14,210 nucleotides of DNA from Bacillota bacterium (GCA_016283945.1 JAEENW010000027.1:1-14210), one strand, 5' to 3'; numbered from the stretch's first letter, positions 1-7,926 are shown. Made by a program: numbers and translations. The notes: a model not told the origin generated them from the sequence alone.

Positions 1-1
1 G

Positions 2-1783
2 AAGGGTCACGGCTACAGCGGCATTGATTCCCTGCGCGCCATGATCACGAGCGATTCATTCGACCGCACGGCGCTCGCCGAGACCGTTGGCAGCGGGCAG
101 CTCGGCAGAAAAGAGCTCGACGAGTTCATCGTCCTCTGCGGCTCGCTGAGGCTGTCCTTCGACTCCGCGGAGAACGCGAAGAGGCTGGCCGCGTACAGGG
201 CGTTGATCGGGGGAGAGGCTTCCGTGGCATTCGATCCCCTCACCGCGGCGGAGCGCTTCAGCGAGGCCCTCTCCGGCGGTATCAGCGCGTTCCTGAGGCG
301 CTTTTCGGTGATCAGGGCAGGAAGTGACGGCAAGGACGGAAACATCGACCGCGCCGCCCTGAACGTGATCACGGAGATACTGGATTCCTACGCGGCCTTC
401 GTCCCGGACGGCGATCCCGCGGACATGATCCCCGATATACTCACCAGGAGCGTCTGCTCCGAGATAAGCAGGGCGGGAGCGCTCCACGTCTGTTCGATAC
501 CGGGCGCCATGAGCTGCCCGAGAAAGCTGCTCTGCGTCTGCGGTCTCTCCGCTGACGGCTTCCCCGGAAGCCCCTCCGAGGACTATCTCCTGCTCGACAG
601 CGATCTGAGCGCTTTTGCTGAGGGCTCCGATCCTTACAGCTCTGCGGGTAGGATAGAGACGAAGAAGGCTCAGTTCTTCGCCCTTATCGAGCTCGCCAGG
701 GCTCTCGGGGAGGATATATGGCTGTCTTATTCGGATTTCGGGCTTTCGGACCTCAAGGACAGGAATCCTTCCTCGGTGCTCTTCGAGCTCTACGAGCGGG
801 AGCATCCAGGCGCCTCGATCGACGAGCTCGCCGCGGCCATGAAGCGCGTCGGCCTGTTCGACGCACCGCTGTCGCCCTCGCGCGGAGCCGGGAAGGCTTA
901 CAGCGCTGGCGCGGAGTTCCCGGGCGCGGACATATCAGCCGCGCCGGTCTCCGGGCAGGAGATCCTGGACAGGGCCTGGGCTCCCACGGCTCTTGAGATC
1001 TTCTTCCAGTGCCCCTGCAGGTTCTATCTGAGCAGGGTGCTGCGCATTCCCGAGCCCGAGGAGGACGATCCCTTCGAGGTCATCAGCGCGAAGGACAGGG
1101 GGACCCTCGCGCACAGCCTTATGGAGCTCCTCAAGGACCGCGGCATGGCCTCGGATACCTTCCGCGCAGCGGCGGAGAAGGCTTTCGACGAGTTCCTCAT
1201 CGAAAGACCGCCGGTCCACCAAGGCGACGCCGCCCGCGAGAAGCAGGATTTTGTGCGCATGATGATGAAGGCATACGATCAGGACATGGAACTGGAGAAG
1301 GAGGTGCTCTCCTCGGAGACGAAGTACAGCTTCGAGCATCCGAGCGGGGTAAAGCTCTTCGGCTTCCCCGACAGGCTTGAGCGTCTGAAGGACGGAAGCT
1401 GCATAATAGGCGACTTCAAGACGAAGCGCCGCACAGAGCACCGGGAGGACGACATAGACAGCTGCCTGCAGGTGGTGATCTACGCCTGGCTATGCGAGCA
1501 GGCCGGATTTAAGGTCAGCCGCGGGGAATACCGCTATCTGCGCTTGGGGCGCACCGTGCCCTGCGCGTACGACGGCGCCATGAAGGACAGGCTCAGCGAG
1601 AAGCTCGAGAGCTTCAAGCTCGCCGCGCAGAGAGGGGAGTTCCACAGGGATCCCGGAGATGATTCCGAAAACTGCCGCTATTGCGGCTTTGCGGATATCT
1701 GCGAGGATCTTGAGAAGGCCCTGTACGGGGACGCGGAAGGCGCTTCCGGCGATGCCGGGGAAACGGAGGCTTACGATGCCTGA
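2..1783 (+). CDS. addB: AddB/RexB-type helicase-nuclease subunit, 3' part (5' end outside window)
   Basis: The frame is open from base 2, so the gene begins upstream; residue numbers here count from the in-frame ATG at 41, which is probably internal. This would be the AddB subunit of the AddAB complex, which resects double-strand breaks for RecA-dependent repair. The first ~300 residues look like the C-terminal part of the helicase-like region (an LCVCGLSADGFPGSPSEDYLL stretch near 165-185). A RecB-family nuclease domain follows: H358 in GTLAHSLMEL, D444 in GFPDRLE, then D458 and K460 in GDFKTK. C324 plus C545-x2-C548-x5-C554 match the four [4Fe-4S] ligands known in Bacillus AddB. Its stop overlaps addA by 8 bases, implying coupled translation. 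Whether the missing N-terminus has a Walker A motif cannot be judged. Confidence 0.92.
   Translation, partial: KGHGYSGIDSLRAMITSDSFDRTALAETVGSGQLGRKELDEFIVLCGSLRLSFDSAENAKRLAAYRALIGGEASVAFDPLTAAERFSEALSGGISAFLRRFSVIRAGSDGKDGNIDRAALNVITEILDSYAAFVPDGDPADMIPDILTRSVCSEISRAGALHVCSIPGAMSCPRKLLCVCGLSADGFPGSPSEDYLLLDSDLSAFAEGSDPYSSAGRIETKKAQFFALIELARALGEDIWLSYSDFGLSDLKDRNPSSVLFELYEREHPGASIDELAAAMKRVGLFDAPLSPSRGAGKAYSAGAEFPGADISAAPVSGQEILDRAWAPTALEIFFQCPCRFYLSRVLRIPEPEEDDPFEVISAKDRGTLAHSLMELLKDRGMASDTFRAAAEKAFDEFLIERPPVHQGDAAREKQDFVRMMMKAYDQDMELEKEVLSSETKYSFEHPSGVKLFGFPDRLERLKDGSCIIGDFKTKRRTEHREDDIDSCLQVVIYAWLCEQAGFKVSRGEYRYLRLGRTVPCAYDGAMKDRLSEKLESFKLAAQRGEFHRDPGDDSENCRYCGFADICEDLEKALYGDAEGASGDAGETEAYDA
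1765..1769 (+). promoter_or_regulatory. Ribosome binding site fixing the addA start
   Basis: GGAGG lies 6 bases before the ATG at 1776, inside the end of addB. The frame stays open up to an earlier ATG at 1659, but that one has no comparable Shine-Dalgarno sequence and would add 39 residues overlapping addB. The 1776 start also puts the Walker A motif at residues 26-33, the usual distance from the N-terminus in this family. Confidence 0.85.
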
Positions 1784-4700
1784 TATAGATATCGACAGAA
1801 CGGCCAGAGACAGGATACGCGGGGATATCGGCCACAGCTTCTTCGTGTCGGCCGGCGCGGGTTCGGGCAAGACCACGGTGCTCGTCGACCGCATGGTGAA
1901 GATGGTCGAGGAAGGCGTGGACATCAGCAGGATCTGCACTATAACCTTCACCAAGGCGGCGGCCTCGGAGTTCTACACCCGCTTCCAGAGGAAGCTCACT
2001 GAATCCTCCAGCCCGCTCGCCAGAGACGCCCGCAAGAACATCGACCTCTGCTTCATGGGGACGATAGACTCCTTCTGCAATATGATACTCTCCGAGCACC
2101 CCATGGAGGCTAAGATCCCGCCCGCGGCGCAGGTGGTCACGGACGAGGAGATGGCCCGCCTCTACCGCAGGGAGCTCTCGCGCATCAAGAGCGGGGATCC
2201 GGCAAGCGAGCTCAGGAAGAAGTGCGAGCTCTTCGAGAACTGCTTCTACAAGCCGGAGAAGGCCTTCATCAGCGGCATGGAGTTCCTCGCGGGCTCGAGG
2301 AACGCGGGTTTCAGATACGCCGCTGTTCCCGATAAAGGGCCTGACGAGCTCTTCGGGACCCGCAGGGAGCGCCTCATAGATATCCTGAAGTATATAAGCG
2401 CGCACGAGGAGATCGTGCCGGACAAGCCGAAGGATACCGTCAGCGCGATGGAGGCGCTTCGCAGCTCCCGAAGCACCCTGCTCGACAGTTGGGACGGCAA
2501 CGTCTCCTCCGTGCTTAGCGCCCTGAAAAAGCTGGGTAAGCTGCGCATCGTAAAGGAGTTCGAGCCGAGGATGGACGAGCTCGGTCCGGGCTGGGAAGAT
2601 GTCTTCAAACCGCACTACGGCAAGGGCGGCAAGGTCTCCTGGTACGTGATCGATCCGGATCCCGACGCGGATCCCCTCCTCACAAAAGCGCTCACCGAGT
2701 ACTGCGTTTCCGCGGCGTCCGGCTTCTTCGCGGCGGCGTACCCGGAGGTCTCCGCGGAACTCAGGAGAGAGGGCAAGCTGAGCTTCAGCGATTATCTCTT
2801 CTATCTGAGGGATCTGCTGAAGGAGGACGCGGCATCCGGGGGAAAGCTCATCCGCCACATCAGAGAGCGCCACGACCGCTTCCTGATAGATGAGTTCCAG
2901 GACACCGATCCCGTACAGACGGAGATATTCTTCTATCTTTCCACGGACCATCCGGATCCCGACTGGAGGAAGTGCGTCCCCGAGCCGGGTTCGCTGTTCA
3001 TCGTCGGGGATCCCAAGCAGTCCATATACCGTTTCAAAAACGCCGACGTGTCCTCCTTCCTGAGGACGCAGAAGCTGTTCGGCGATCCCTCTGTGGGCGA
3101 GGTGCTCAGGCTCACGCGGAATTTCCGCTCCGTGCCGGAGCTCAAGAGATGGTTCAACTCGGCGTTCTCGGCGATGCTTCCAGAGGACACCGGGCTTCAG
3201 AGCCGCTTTGAGGAGATCCCGATGGATGGAGTACCGGCAGGCGAGGGGCCGACGGAGGGACGCCTGCTCGAGGGCGTTCTTTCATACTCGGTTCCGGGCG
3301 TAAGGAGGGTGAAGGACAGGACAGACCACATCAAGGTCGCGGAGATCATAGAGAGGATAGTCGGCGATCCTGAGCTGAGGATCGCGGCGCGAGGCAGCGA
3401 CGGGAATACCGTGTACAGGCGCCCGAGCTACAGGGACATCATGGTGATCACCCCGAGCAAGGGCCCGCTCCCGAGATATATGGAGGAGATGAGGAGGCTG
3501 CGCATCCCTCACAGGGTCGAGGGCAAGACCACGTTCTCGCAGTGCCCCGCGCTGAAGAGCGCTTCGAGGATATTCTCCGCCGCGGCGGATCCCTTCGACA
3601 AAAAGGCGGTGTTCTCGGCGTCGCAGCTCTCGGGCTGCCCTGTGGACGAGAAGAAGCTGTTCGCTTACTATGAGGATTCCAAGAGCCTCACGCCCTCGGC
3701 GCTCTTCTCGAAGATCGTCGACGGAGAGCGGGTGCTGGCTGCCGCCGGCAGCAGAAACGCCGAGTATCTTTACTTTGCCATGGAGCTTCTGCGCGCGGCT
3801 GAGCTCGAGGAGGGCGTAAGCTCGGTTAAGGCTGCAGCGGCCTTCATCGAAGAGCTTCTCAGCGATGAGGGGCAGGAGCGCTGCCTGCAGCTCGTCCGGG
3901 CGGCAGATGTCGTGCACCTGGCAAATCTGCACAAGGTCAAGGGACTGGAAGCGCCCATTGTGATTCTCGCGGATCCCTTCGGAGGCAGCAGGGAGCACAA
4001 GCCTGCAAAGCGTATAGACCTCTCTTCGGATCCTCCGGCGGCCTATCTGTTTGAGGTTGGCAGCTCCGATTACGCGGGCGCGAGGACTCAGGCCTTCGCG
4101 GCTGAGGAGGAGGCGGAGACACAGGCTGCCGCGGCGGAGCGGCTACGCCTGCTCTACGTCGCCGCGACCAGAGCTATGAACGTGCTGGTGATATCCTCGG
4201 CGCTGAAGGAGGACGGAGAGCCGGCAAAGGGCCTCTGGACCCCGCTGCTCGAGTTCGGCAGCAGGAGCGCAGAGCTGGAGCTCAAGTCTTCTGAAGAGCT
4301 GAACACCGGAGCCGGAGCGGAGGCCGGGAAGACGCCGGAAACCGATCCGCAGAAGCTGTACGACGAGGCAGAACGCGGCTCTGTCCTGCTCTCGCAGGAG
4401 CCTCTCAAGCCTTCCTACAGCGTCATCCGCCCGAGCACGGTGCTGCTCAGGAAAGTGGGAGAGGATGACGAGTCAGAGGGAGCTCAGGACGATCCCCCGG
4501 CAGCCGCATCAGCTGCCAACGGTCCCGCCCGTCCCCTTGCCCGCCGTCCCGCGGGCTTCGATCCCGCCCTCGCGGGGACCCTCGCGCACCGGGTCATGGA
4601 AGCCCTGGTCTCATCACGCGGCGCCTTCGACGCGGATGAGCTTGCAAAGGCGACGCTGCTCGAATACGCGGCGGACGAGAAGCTCTATGGCGACATGCTG

Positions 4701-5027
4701 CGCGATATGATCCGGACCATGCAATCAAGCGGATACGAACAGCAGAGCGACGTTCCCCGGGACATGCTGTCCGAGCTGCTCTCCGCGGAGGAAGTGTATT
4801 GCGAGCTTCCCTTCTGCTACTCGTCCGACGGCGAGAGCATATGGCACGGGGTTATGGATGCCGTGTACCGCAAGGACGGCTGCTGGCACATCATCGACTA
4901 CAAGACCAGCGCCGATCCCGACGACCTTGACGAGCGCTACAGCGCCCAGCTCGAGTCCTACGTCGACGCGTTCCGCGCCATGACAGGCGAGGAGGCCGAC
5001 GCGAAGGTGTACCATCTGGGGATATGA
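1776..5027 (+). CDS. addA: AddA-type UvrD/RecB-family helicase-nuclease subunit
   Basis: 1083 residues: the ATP-driven helicase and nuclease subunit that partners AddB in processing DNA ends. Superfamily 1A motifs appear in order: Walker A AGAGSGKTT (K32), ITFTKAAASEF (motif Ia), Walker B DEFQDTDPVQ (372-381), VGDPKQSIYRF (from 410), LTRNFRS (R448), HKVKGLE (719-725) and LLYVAATRA (R799). A C-terminal PD-(D/E)XK nuclease follows with H938 in GTLAHRV, D1028 in GVMDAV, then D1041 and K1043 in IIDYKTS. All key residues seem intact. It is shorter than Bacillus AddA (about 1230 residues). Motif V reads NLHKVKGLEAPIVILADP rather than the classic TIHKSKGLEFPVVF, so it may belong to a side branch of AddA/RecB-like proteins. 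The short linker near 880-930 is rich in Asp, Ala, Pro and Arg. It is probably transcribed with addB. Confidence 0.92.
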   Translation: MPDIDIDRTARDRIRGDIGHSFFVSAGAGSGKTTVLVDRMVKMVEEGVDISRICTITFTKAAASEFYTRFQRKLTESSSPLARDARKNIDLCFMGTIDSFCNMILSEHPMEAKIPPAAQVVTDEEMARLYRRELSRIKSGDPASELRKKCELFENCFYKPEKAFISGMEFLAGSRNAGFRYAAVPDKGPDELFGTRRERLIDILKYISAHEEIVPDKPKDTVSAMEALRSSRSTLLDSWDGNVSSVLSALKKLGKLRIVKEFEPRMDELGPGWEDVFKPHYGKGGKVSWYVIDPDPDADPLLTKALTEYCVSAASGFFAAAYPEVSAELRREGKLSFSDYLFYLRDLLKEDAASGGKLIRHIRERHDRFLIDEFQDTDPVQTEIFFYLSTDHPDPDWRKCVPEPGSLFIVGDPKQSIYRFKNADVSSFLRTQKLFGDPSVGEVLRLTRNFRSVPELKRWFNSAFSAMLPEDTGLQSRFEEIPMDGVPAGEGPTEGRLLEGVLSYSVPGVRRVKDRTDHIKVAEIIERIVGDPELRIAARGSDGNTVYRRPSYRDIMVITPSKGPLPRYMEEMRRLRIPHRVEGKTTFSQCPALKSASRIFSAAADPFDKKAVFSASQLSGCPVDEKKLFAYYEDSKSLTPSALFSKIVDGERVLAAAGSRNAEYLYFAMELLRAAELEEGVSSVKAAAAFIEELLSDEGQERCLQLVRAADVVHLANLHKVKGLEAPIVILADPFGGSREHKPAKRIDLSSDPPAAYLFEVGSSDYAGARTQAFAAEEEAETQAAAAERLRLLYVAATRAMNVLVISSALKEDGEPAKGLWTPLLEFGSRSAELELKSSEELNTGAGAEAGKTPETDPQKLYDEAERGSVLLSQEPLKPSYSVIRPSTVLLRKVGEDDESEGAQDDPPAAASAANGPARPLARRPAGFDPALAGTLAHRVMEALVSSRGAFDADELAKATLLEYAADEKLYGDMLRDMIRTMQSSGYEQQSDVPRDMLSELLSAEEVYCELPFCYSSDGESIWHGVMDAVYRKDGCWHIIDYKTSADPDDLDERYSAQLESYVDAFRAMTGEEADAKVYHLGI

Positions 5028-5061
5028 GCCGTTTCATGTACCATATCTGTCCCGCAGCCTC

Positions 5062-5070
5062 TGATATCAT
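5062..5070 (+). promoter_or_regulatory. Possible extended -10 promoter
   Basis: TGATATCAT fits an extended -10 element (TGn followed by TATCAT) in the 86-base gap between addA and the next gene. It also contains the 8-base palindrome TGATATCA. No -35 hexamer stands out, so this is weak; the downstream genes may simply be read through from addBA. Confidence 0.25.
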
Positions 5071-5113
5071 TCTTCCTGTAAGAGGACACAGAGCTGAGGA
5101 GAGGAGGAACAGA

Positions 5114-5404
5114 ATGGCTTACATGATAGCTGAATTCACAGACAGGCTCGGCACGAGCAATTCCAGAAAGAACGGGAAGATCTGGTTCGTCGGAAGGCCC
5201 GGTCAGGAGGATATCGACGCCTGCGGGCTGACCGAGAGCAAAAACGGGATGAGCGGGATGATCAGCTGGCACACCACTCTGAAGGAGATGGCGGCAAGAG
5301 GCTGGACGCTCAAGTTCGTCACGCCCTGCGCCGTGAATCTGGGCGCGGGTCCCAACTACAACGGCCCGGTAGAGAACGCCTACATTTTCGTGAAGGACGA
5401 GTAG
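5114..5404 (+). CDS. Small protein of unknown function (96 aa), faintly DUF4177-like
   Basis: I do not recognise this protein with confidence. The start at 5114 is chosen because GGAGG at 5103-5107 lies 6 bases before it; the frame is open upstream to 5024, but that part overlaps the addA stop and has no ribosome binding site. The protein (MAYMIAEFTDRLG...) is soluble with no signal peptide or membrane segment. Its second half has the order TLKEMAARGWTLKFV, then an NxGP loop, then AYIFVKDE. That resembles the 'L-x2-L/M-x2-x-GW-x-L ... yiF' pattern of the small DUF4177 family, but this is an impression only. It has two cysteines (C38 and C75 by my count). It lies 86 bases after addA and 10 to 16 bases before the next gene, so it is likely in the same transcript as at least the latter. 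Confidence 0.7.
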   Translation: MAYMIAEFTDRLGTSNSRKNGKIWFVGRPGQEDIDACGLTESKNGMSGMISWHTTLKEMAARGWTLKFVTPCAVNLGAGPNYNGPVENAYIFVKDE

Positions 5405-5406
5405 AA

Positions 5407-5414
5407 GGGGGGGG
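5407..5414 (+). repeat. Run of eight G in the ribosome binding region
   Basis: A homopolymer of eight G follows GAA and directly precedes an ATG at 5415. A second in-frame ATG lies at 5421. The G run supplies the Shine-Dalgarno contact, and a change in its length would alter the spacing to both starts without shifting the reading frame of the protein. Confidence 0.8.
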
Positions 5415-6377
5415 ATGAGCATGAACAGAGAAGCTTTTAACGAGAGCGAGTTATTCACCATGCCTCCCCGGGACTATCTGAGGAAGATGTTCGACCGGAC
5501 GGACTCTGAGGGGCTGCTGATCATGCCCGATATCTTCTTCGGCGAGGACGGTGACGATGATGAGGTCCGCAGCCTGCTGTGCAGGATGGAGTGGGACGCG
5601 GAGGACGCCGCCTCCGTCGCCAACGAGTATGAGAGCCTGACCGGGCAGCTGGAAGTCATCGCCTCGCTCAGCGGCAGCCTCTCCGAGGACCCCGAGGAGA
5701 ACCGCAGGATACTTCCCAAAGACGCGTTCGACGTCTGGGATACCTACATCCGCGGCTTCAACACCGGGGATATAGACCTGGACCGGATCCTCGAGATCTG
5801 GGACCGCCTTGACTCGGAGATCCCCGTCTCCCCGGAGGAGCGCAGGCTGTTCGACGTATACAGCGAGGCTGTCCACGCCGACAGCGCGGAGAGGGTCGGG
5901 GACGATCTCTTCGCCTACCAGGAGGTCATCCGTGCGAAGAGGGTCTGCGCTCTCATGAGGCTCGGCGCGCCGCAGATCATCGTCAATTCCGAGTGCTGCA
6001 GGCTCGCCGCGGCTATGGCGCTGCACCGCTTCTGCGAGGATATCGAGACCGCTTCGGTGATCCCGCCCTCGGGCTGGTCTGACGGGGATGTCAGCGCCGA
6101 CGTCGACAGCGCCTACCGGCCGATGAAGACCAACAGCCGCAAGAGCCTTGCTCCGCTCTTCGTGTATCTGATCCTGAAGGAGATGTCGGGTCCGGACAGG
6201 CACATGACCCAGGCTGAGATACTGAAGGCCCTCAGCGCGTATCCCTTCGAGGTCGAGCTCGAGAGGAAGGCGCTGAGCCGCATAATACACAATCTCACGG
6301 ACTCCGGTCTGGGGATCAGGAGCGCCGCGAGGGCGGGAGTATGGTACGAAGCGGCGAACGAGGATCCTCACTTATAA
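5415..6377 (+). CDS. Unknown acidic protein with C-terminal winged-helix-like region
   Basis: 320 residues from 5415, or 318 from the ATG at 5421. The 5421 start has the better spacing to the G run (6 bases), while 5415 can use AAGG at 5405-5408, so the start is ambiguous. I do not recognise the family. Residues 1-95 are strongly acidic (a GEDGDDDEV stretch near 43-51). Residues ~100-215 look all-helical and include a conserved-looking RLGAPQIIVNSECCRLAAAMALHRFCEDIE region. A linker follows, then residues ~241-315 read like the helix-turn-helix found before WYL domains in Clostridia: FVYLILKEMSGPDRHMTQAE, then a second helix, ERKALSRIIHNLTDSGLGI, and a final GVWYEA strand. No WYL domain follows. 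It could be a DNA-binding or protein-protein adaptor. It probably shares a transcript with the 96-aa gene and perhaps with addBA. Confidence 0.75.
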   Translation: MSMNREAFNESELFTMPPRDYLRKMFDRTDSEGLLIMPDIFFGEDGDDDEVRSLLCRMEWDAEDAASVANEYESLTGQLEVIASLSGSLSEDPEENRRILPKDAFDVWDTYIRGFNTGDIDLDRILEIWDRLDSEIPVSPEERRLFDVYSEAVHADSAERVGDDLFAYQEVIRAKRVCALMRLGAPQIIVNSECCRLAAAMALHRFCEDIETASVIPPSGWSDGDVSADVDSAYRPMKTNSRKSLAPLFVYLILKEMSGPDRHMTQAEILKALSAYPFEVELERKALSRIIHNLTDSGLGIRSAARAGVWYEAANEDPHL

Positions 6378-6387
6378 AGAAAACCGA

Positions 6388-6416
6388 TTGAATTCCTTCA
6401 TTGTTTAATATATGAT
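6388..6416 (+). promoter_or_regulatory. Sigma-A-type promoter for the BFD-like gene
   Basis: TTGAAT at 6388-6393 and TATGAT at 6411-6416 are separated by 17 bases in an AT-rich gap. The predicted transcription start is near 6423, giving a leader of about 60 bases before the ATG at 6484. The promoter begins 10 bases after the previous stop codon. Confidence 0.7.
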
Positions 6417-6483
6417 ATTTCTGCTGGATAGCCCGTTCGGCGAAATGTCAAATTACACGGATATTCAAGCAAGGAGGATAACC

Positions 6484-6696
6484 ATGGAATATAAGGAAAA
6501 CCCCATCATCTGCAACTGCATGCAGGTCTCGCTCAGTGATATCGACAACGCTCTCCATCAGCACGAGAAGTTCAGCTCTGTCGAGGAGGAGTTCAAGCGC
6601 GTTCAGGAGGCTACTCACTGCTCGACCGGCTGCGGCGGCTGCCACGACAAGGTCATGGACATCATCTCCCAGATGATGAACGGCATGCTCCACTAG
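6484..6696 (+). CDS. BFD-like [2Fe-2S]-binding protein
   Basis: 70 residues, essentially a stand-alone BFD domain of the type in bacterioferritin-associated ferredoxin, which binds a [2Fe-2S] cluster for electron transfer or iron handling. C10-x-C12 near the N-terminus and C50-x2-C53 in GCGGCHDKV are the expected ligands. The gap of 37 residues between the pairs is about six longer than in E. coli Bfd, and an extra cysteine, C46, lies close by. The start is set by AAGGAGG at 6471-6477, 6 bases before the ATG; the frame is open back to 6412, but that stretch contains the promoter. Ile codons are ATC and codon choice is 'clean' as in aspA, suggesting strong expression. It has its own promoter and terminator, so it is a single-gene transcript. 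Its physiological partner cannot be read from the context. Confidence 0.85.
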   Translation: MEYKENPIICNCMQVSLSDIDNALHQHEKFSSVEEEFKRVQEATHCSTGCGGCHDKVMDIISQMMNGMLH

Positions 6697-6752
6697 GATC
6701 TGCCGGATAGAGCGCGGACGCGGGGCGCCGGCGCTTCCCATAAGACAGTCTG

Positions 6753-6782
6753 AAAGGACGCCCTTCGCGGGGCGTCCTTTTT
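6753..6782 (+). terminator. Intrinsic terminator of the BFD-like gene
   Basis: An 11-base perfect stem (AAAGGACGCCC at 6753-6763 with GGGCGTCCTTT at 6770-6780), loop TTCGCG, and a T run at 6778-6782. It sits 56 bases after the stop codon. The bases between hold nothing I recognise. Confidence 0.9.
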
Positions 6783-6839
6783 GCGCGTTATTTTGCCATA
6801 GATAATATACGATATGTGATAGCAAACGCCGTAACAGTG

Positions 6840-6852
6840 TGATAATATATCA
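6840..6852 (+). promoter_or_regulatory. Candidate LysR-type regulator box (T-N11-A)
   Basis: TGATA-ATA-TATCA is a perfect 5-base dyad of exactly 13 bases, matching the T-N11-A rule for LysR-family binding sites. It ends 36 bases before the start codon of the LysR-type gene, so autoregulation is the simplest reading. A second TGTGATA half-site lies at 6815-6821 and GATAATATA occurs again at 6801-6809. No convincing -35/-10 pair is visible; TTGCGC (6781-6786) with TAATAT (6803-6808) is the best weak option. Confidence 0.45.
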
Positions 6853-6888
6853 ATCGCGATAACATTCAGCGGATCCCGGGGGGACTAT

Positions 6889-7821
6889 ATGAATATACTT
6901 CACATGAAATACGCCGTCGAGGTCGCGGCAGCGGGCTCGATCAACAAGGCGTCGGAGAAGCTTCTCGTGGCGCAGCCGAACCTCAGCCGCTCGATCAAGG
7001 AGCTCGAGGCCGATCTTGGGATATCCATCTTTGACAGGTCCTCGAGGGGCATGGTGCTCACTCCTGAGGGTGTGGAATTCATCAGGCAAGCCAAAAAGAT
7101 CATCGCGGACATAGACTCCGTTGAGCGCATGTTCAAGACGGACAGTCCCAGGCAGGAGCGTCTGGGCATATCCTGCGCCCGCCTCAGCTACGCCTCGCGC
7201 GTCTTCGCCGATTTTGAGGCTCAGCTCGACCAGCCCGTGAGGCTCAGCTTCCGCGAGACGAACTCGCAGACCATAATGGCCGACGTGAGCTCCGAGGAGA
7301 GCGAGCTCGGCATCATGCGCTACGCCTCCGCCTTCGACAGGTACTACAAGGCGATCTTCGAGGAGAAGGGCTTCGCTTCGGAGCTCATACGCGAAAGGCA
7401 GTCCACCGTCATCGTGAACGAGGCCTCCCCGCTTGCCGGGAAGGAGAGCGTAACTGTCGAGGAGCTCAGCGCTTTCAAGGAGATCACGCACTCGGATCCG
7501 TACATCGCGTCGCTTCCCATGGCCATGGTGCGCAGGGAGATCTTCCCGACCGACGGAGCGAGGCGCATAGTAGTCAACAGCCGCGCCACCCAGTTCGACC
7601 TCCTCGTCGCGGACCCGGAATGCTTCATCTGGGCCTCGGGCGTGCCTGAGGAGACCCTCAGGCGCTACGGTCTCAAGGAGCTCGCCTGCAGCGACTTCAG
7701 AAAGACCAGTCAGGACGTGGTCATCTGGAAGAAGAACACTCCTCTCTCGCCCCTCGCGCAGAGCTTCCTCGGGATGCTCAGGGAGGCGGGGAAGCTTCCC
7801 GCCGCGGACCTGAAGGGCTGA
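6889..7821 (+). CDS. LysR-type transcriptional regulator
   Basis: 310 residues, the usual length for the family. The N-terminal winged helix-turn-helix is clear: MKYAVEVAAAGSINKASEKL, AQPNLSRSIKELEADLG, then FDRSSRGMVLTPEG at 48-61. The rest (~90-300) reads as a periplasmic-binding-protein-like effector domain, but it is divergent and its ligand cannot be guessed. The start at 6889 has a GGGGGG stretch (6878-6883) 5 bases upstream; the ATG at 6904 would cut into the first helix. There is no divergent partner gene, which is the usual clue to a LysR target. The nearest metabolic gene downstream is aspA, beyond a strong terminator and rex, so control of aspA is only a possibility. The upstream dyad suggests self-regulation. 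Confidence 0.93.
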   Translation: MNILHMKYAVEVAAAGSINKASEKLLVAQPNLSRSIKELEADLGISIFDRSSRGMVLTPEGVEFIRQAKKIIADIDSVERMFKTDSPRQERLGISCARLSYASRVFADFEAQLDQPVRLSFRETNSQTIMADVSSEESELGIMRYASAFDRYYKAIFEEKGFASELIRERQSTVIVNEASPLAGKESVTVEELSAFKEITHSDPYIASLPMAMVRREIFPTDGARRIVVNSRATQFDLLVADPECFIWASGVPEETLRRYGLKELACSDFRKTSQDVVIWKKNTPLSPLAQSFLGMLREAGKLPAADLKG

Positions 7822-7890
7822 AAGCATTGGAGATCAGGGCTTCCCGGCAGTCCGGATAGCTGCATTCAATAGTATATATAAGTGTTCCAT

Positions 7891-7926
7891 AGTATATCGG
7901 TATTTATAATACCGATATACTTTTTT
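7891..7926 (+). terminator. Long perfect AT-rich hairpin terminator after the LysR-type gene
   Basis: A 14-base perfect stem (7891-7904 with 7908-7921), a TAT loop, and a run of six T at 7921-7926. It faces + only, since the other flank lacks a T run. It separates the LysR-type gene from rex. The motif ATAGTATAT occurs twice just here (7870-7878 and 7890-7898), the second copy forming the base of the stem. The high AT content of this gap contrasts with the surrounding genes. Confidence 0.85.

Noticed and set aside
1659..1775. Earlier ATG for addA
   Set aside because: No ribosome binding site, deep overlap with addB, and GGAGG before 1776 fits better.
1614..2951. A 445-codon open frame on the - strand across the end of addB and the start of addA
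   Set aside because: Antisense to conserved helicase motifs; no ribosome binding site and no recognisable protein.
1..6377. A phage-defence island around addAB
   Set aside because: No toxin, restriction, CRISPR, integrase or other defence gene is present; addAB is ordinary repair machinery, and the two unknown genes alone do not support this.
7860..7926. CRISPR-like or tandem repeat array
   Set aside because: Only two copies of a 9-base AT-rich motif, one of which is part of the terminator stem.
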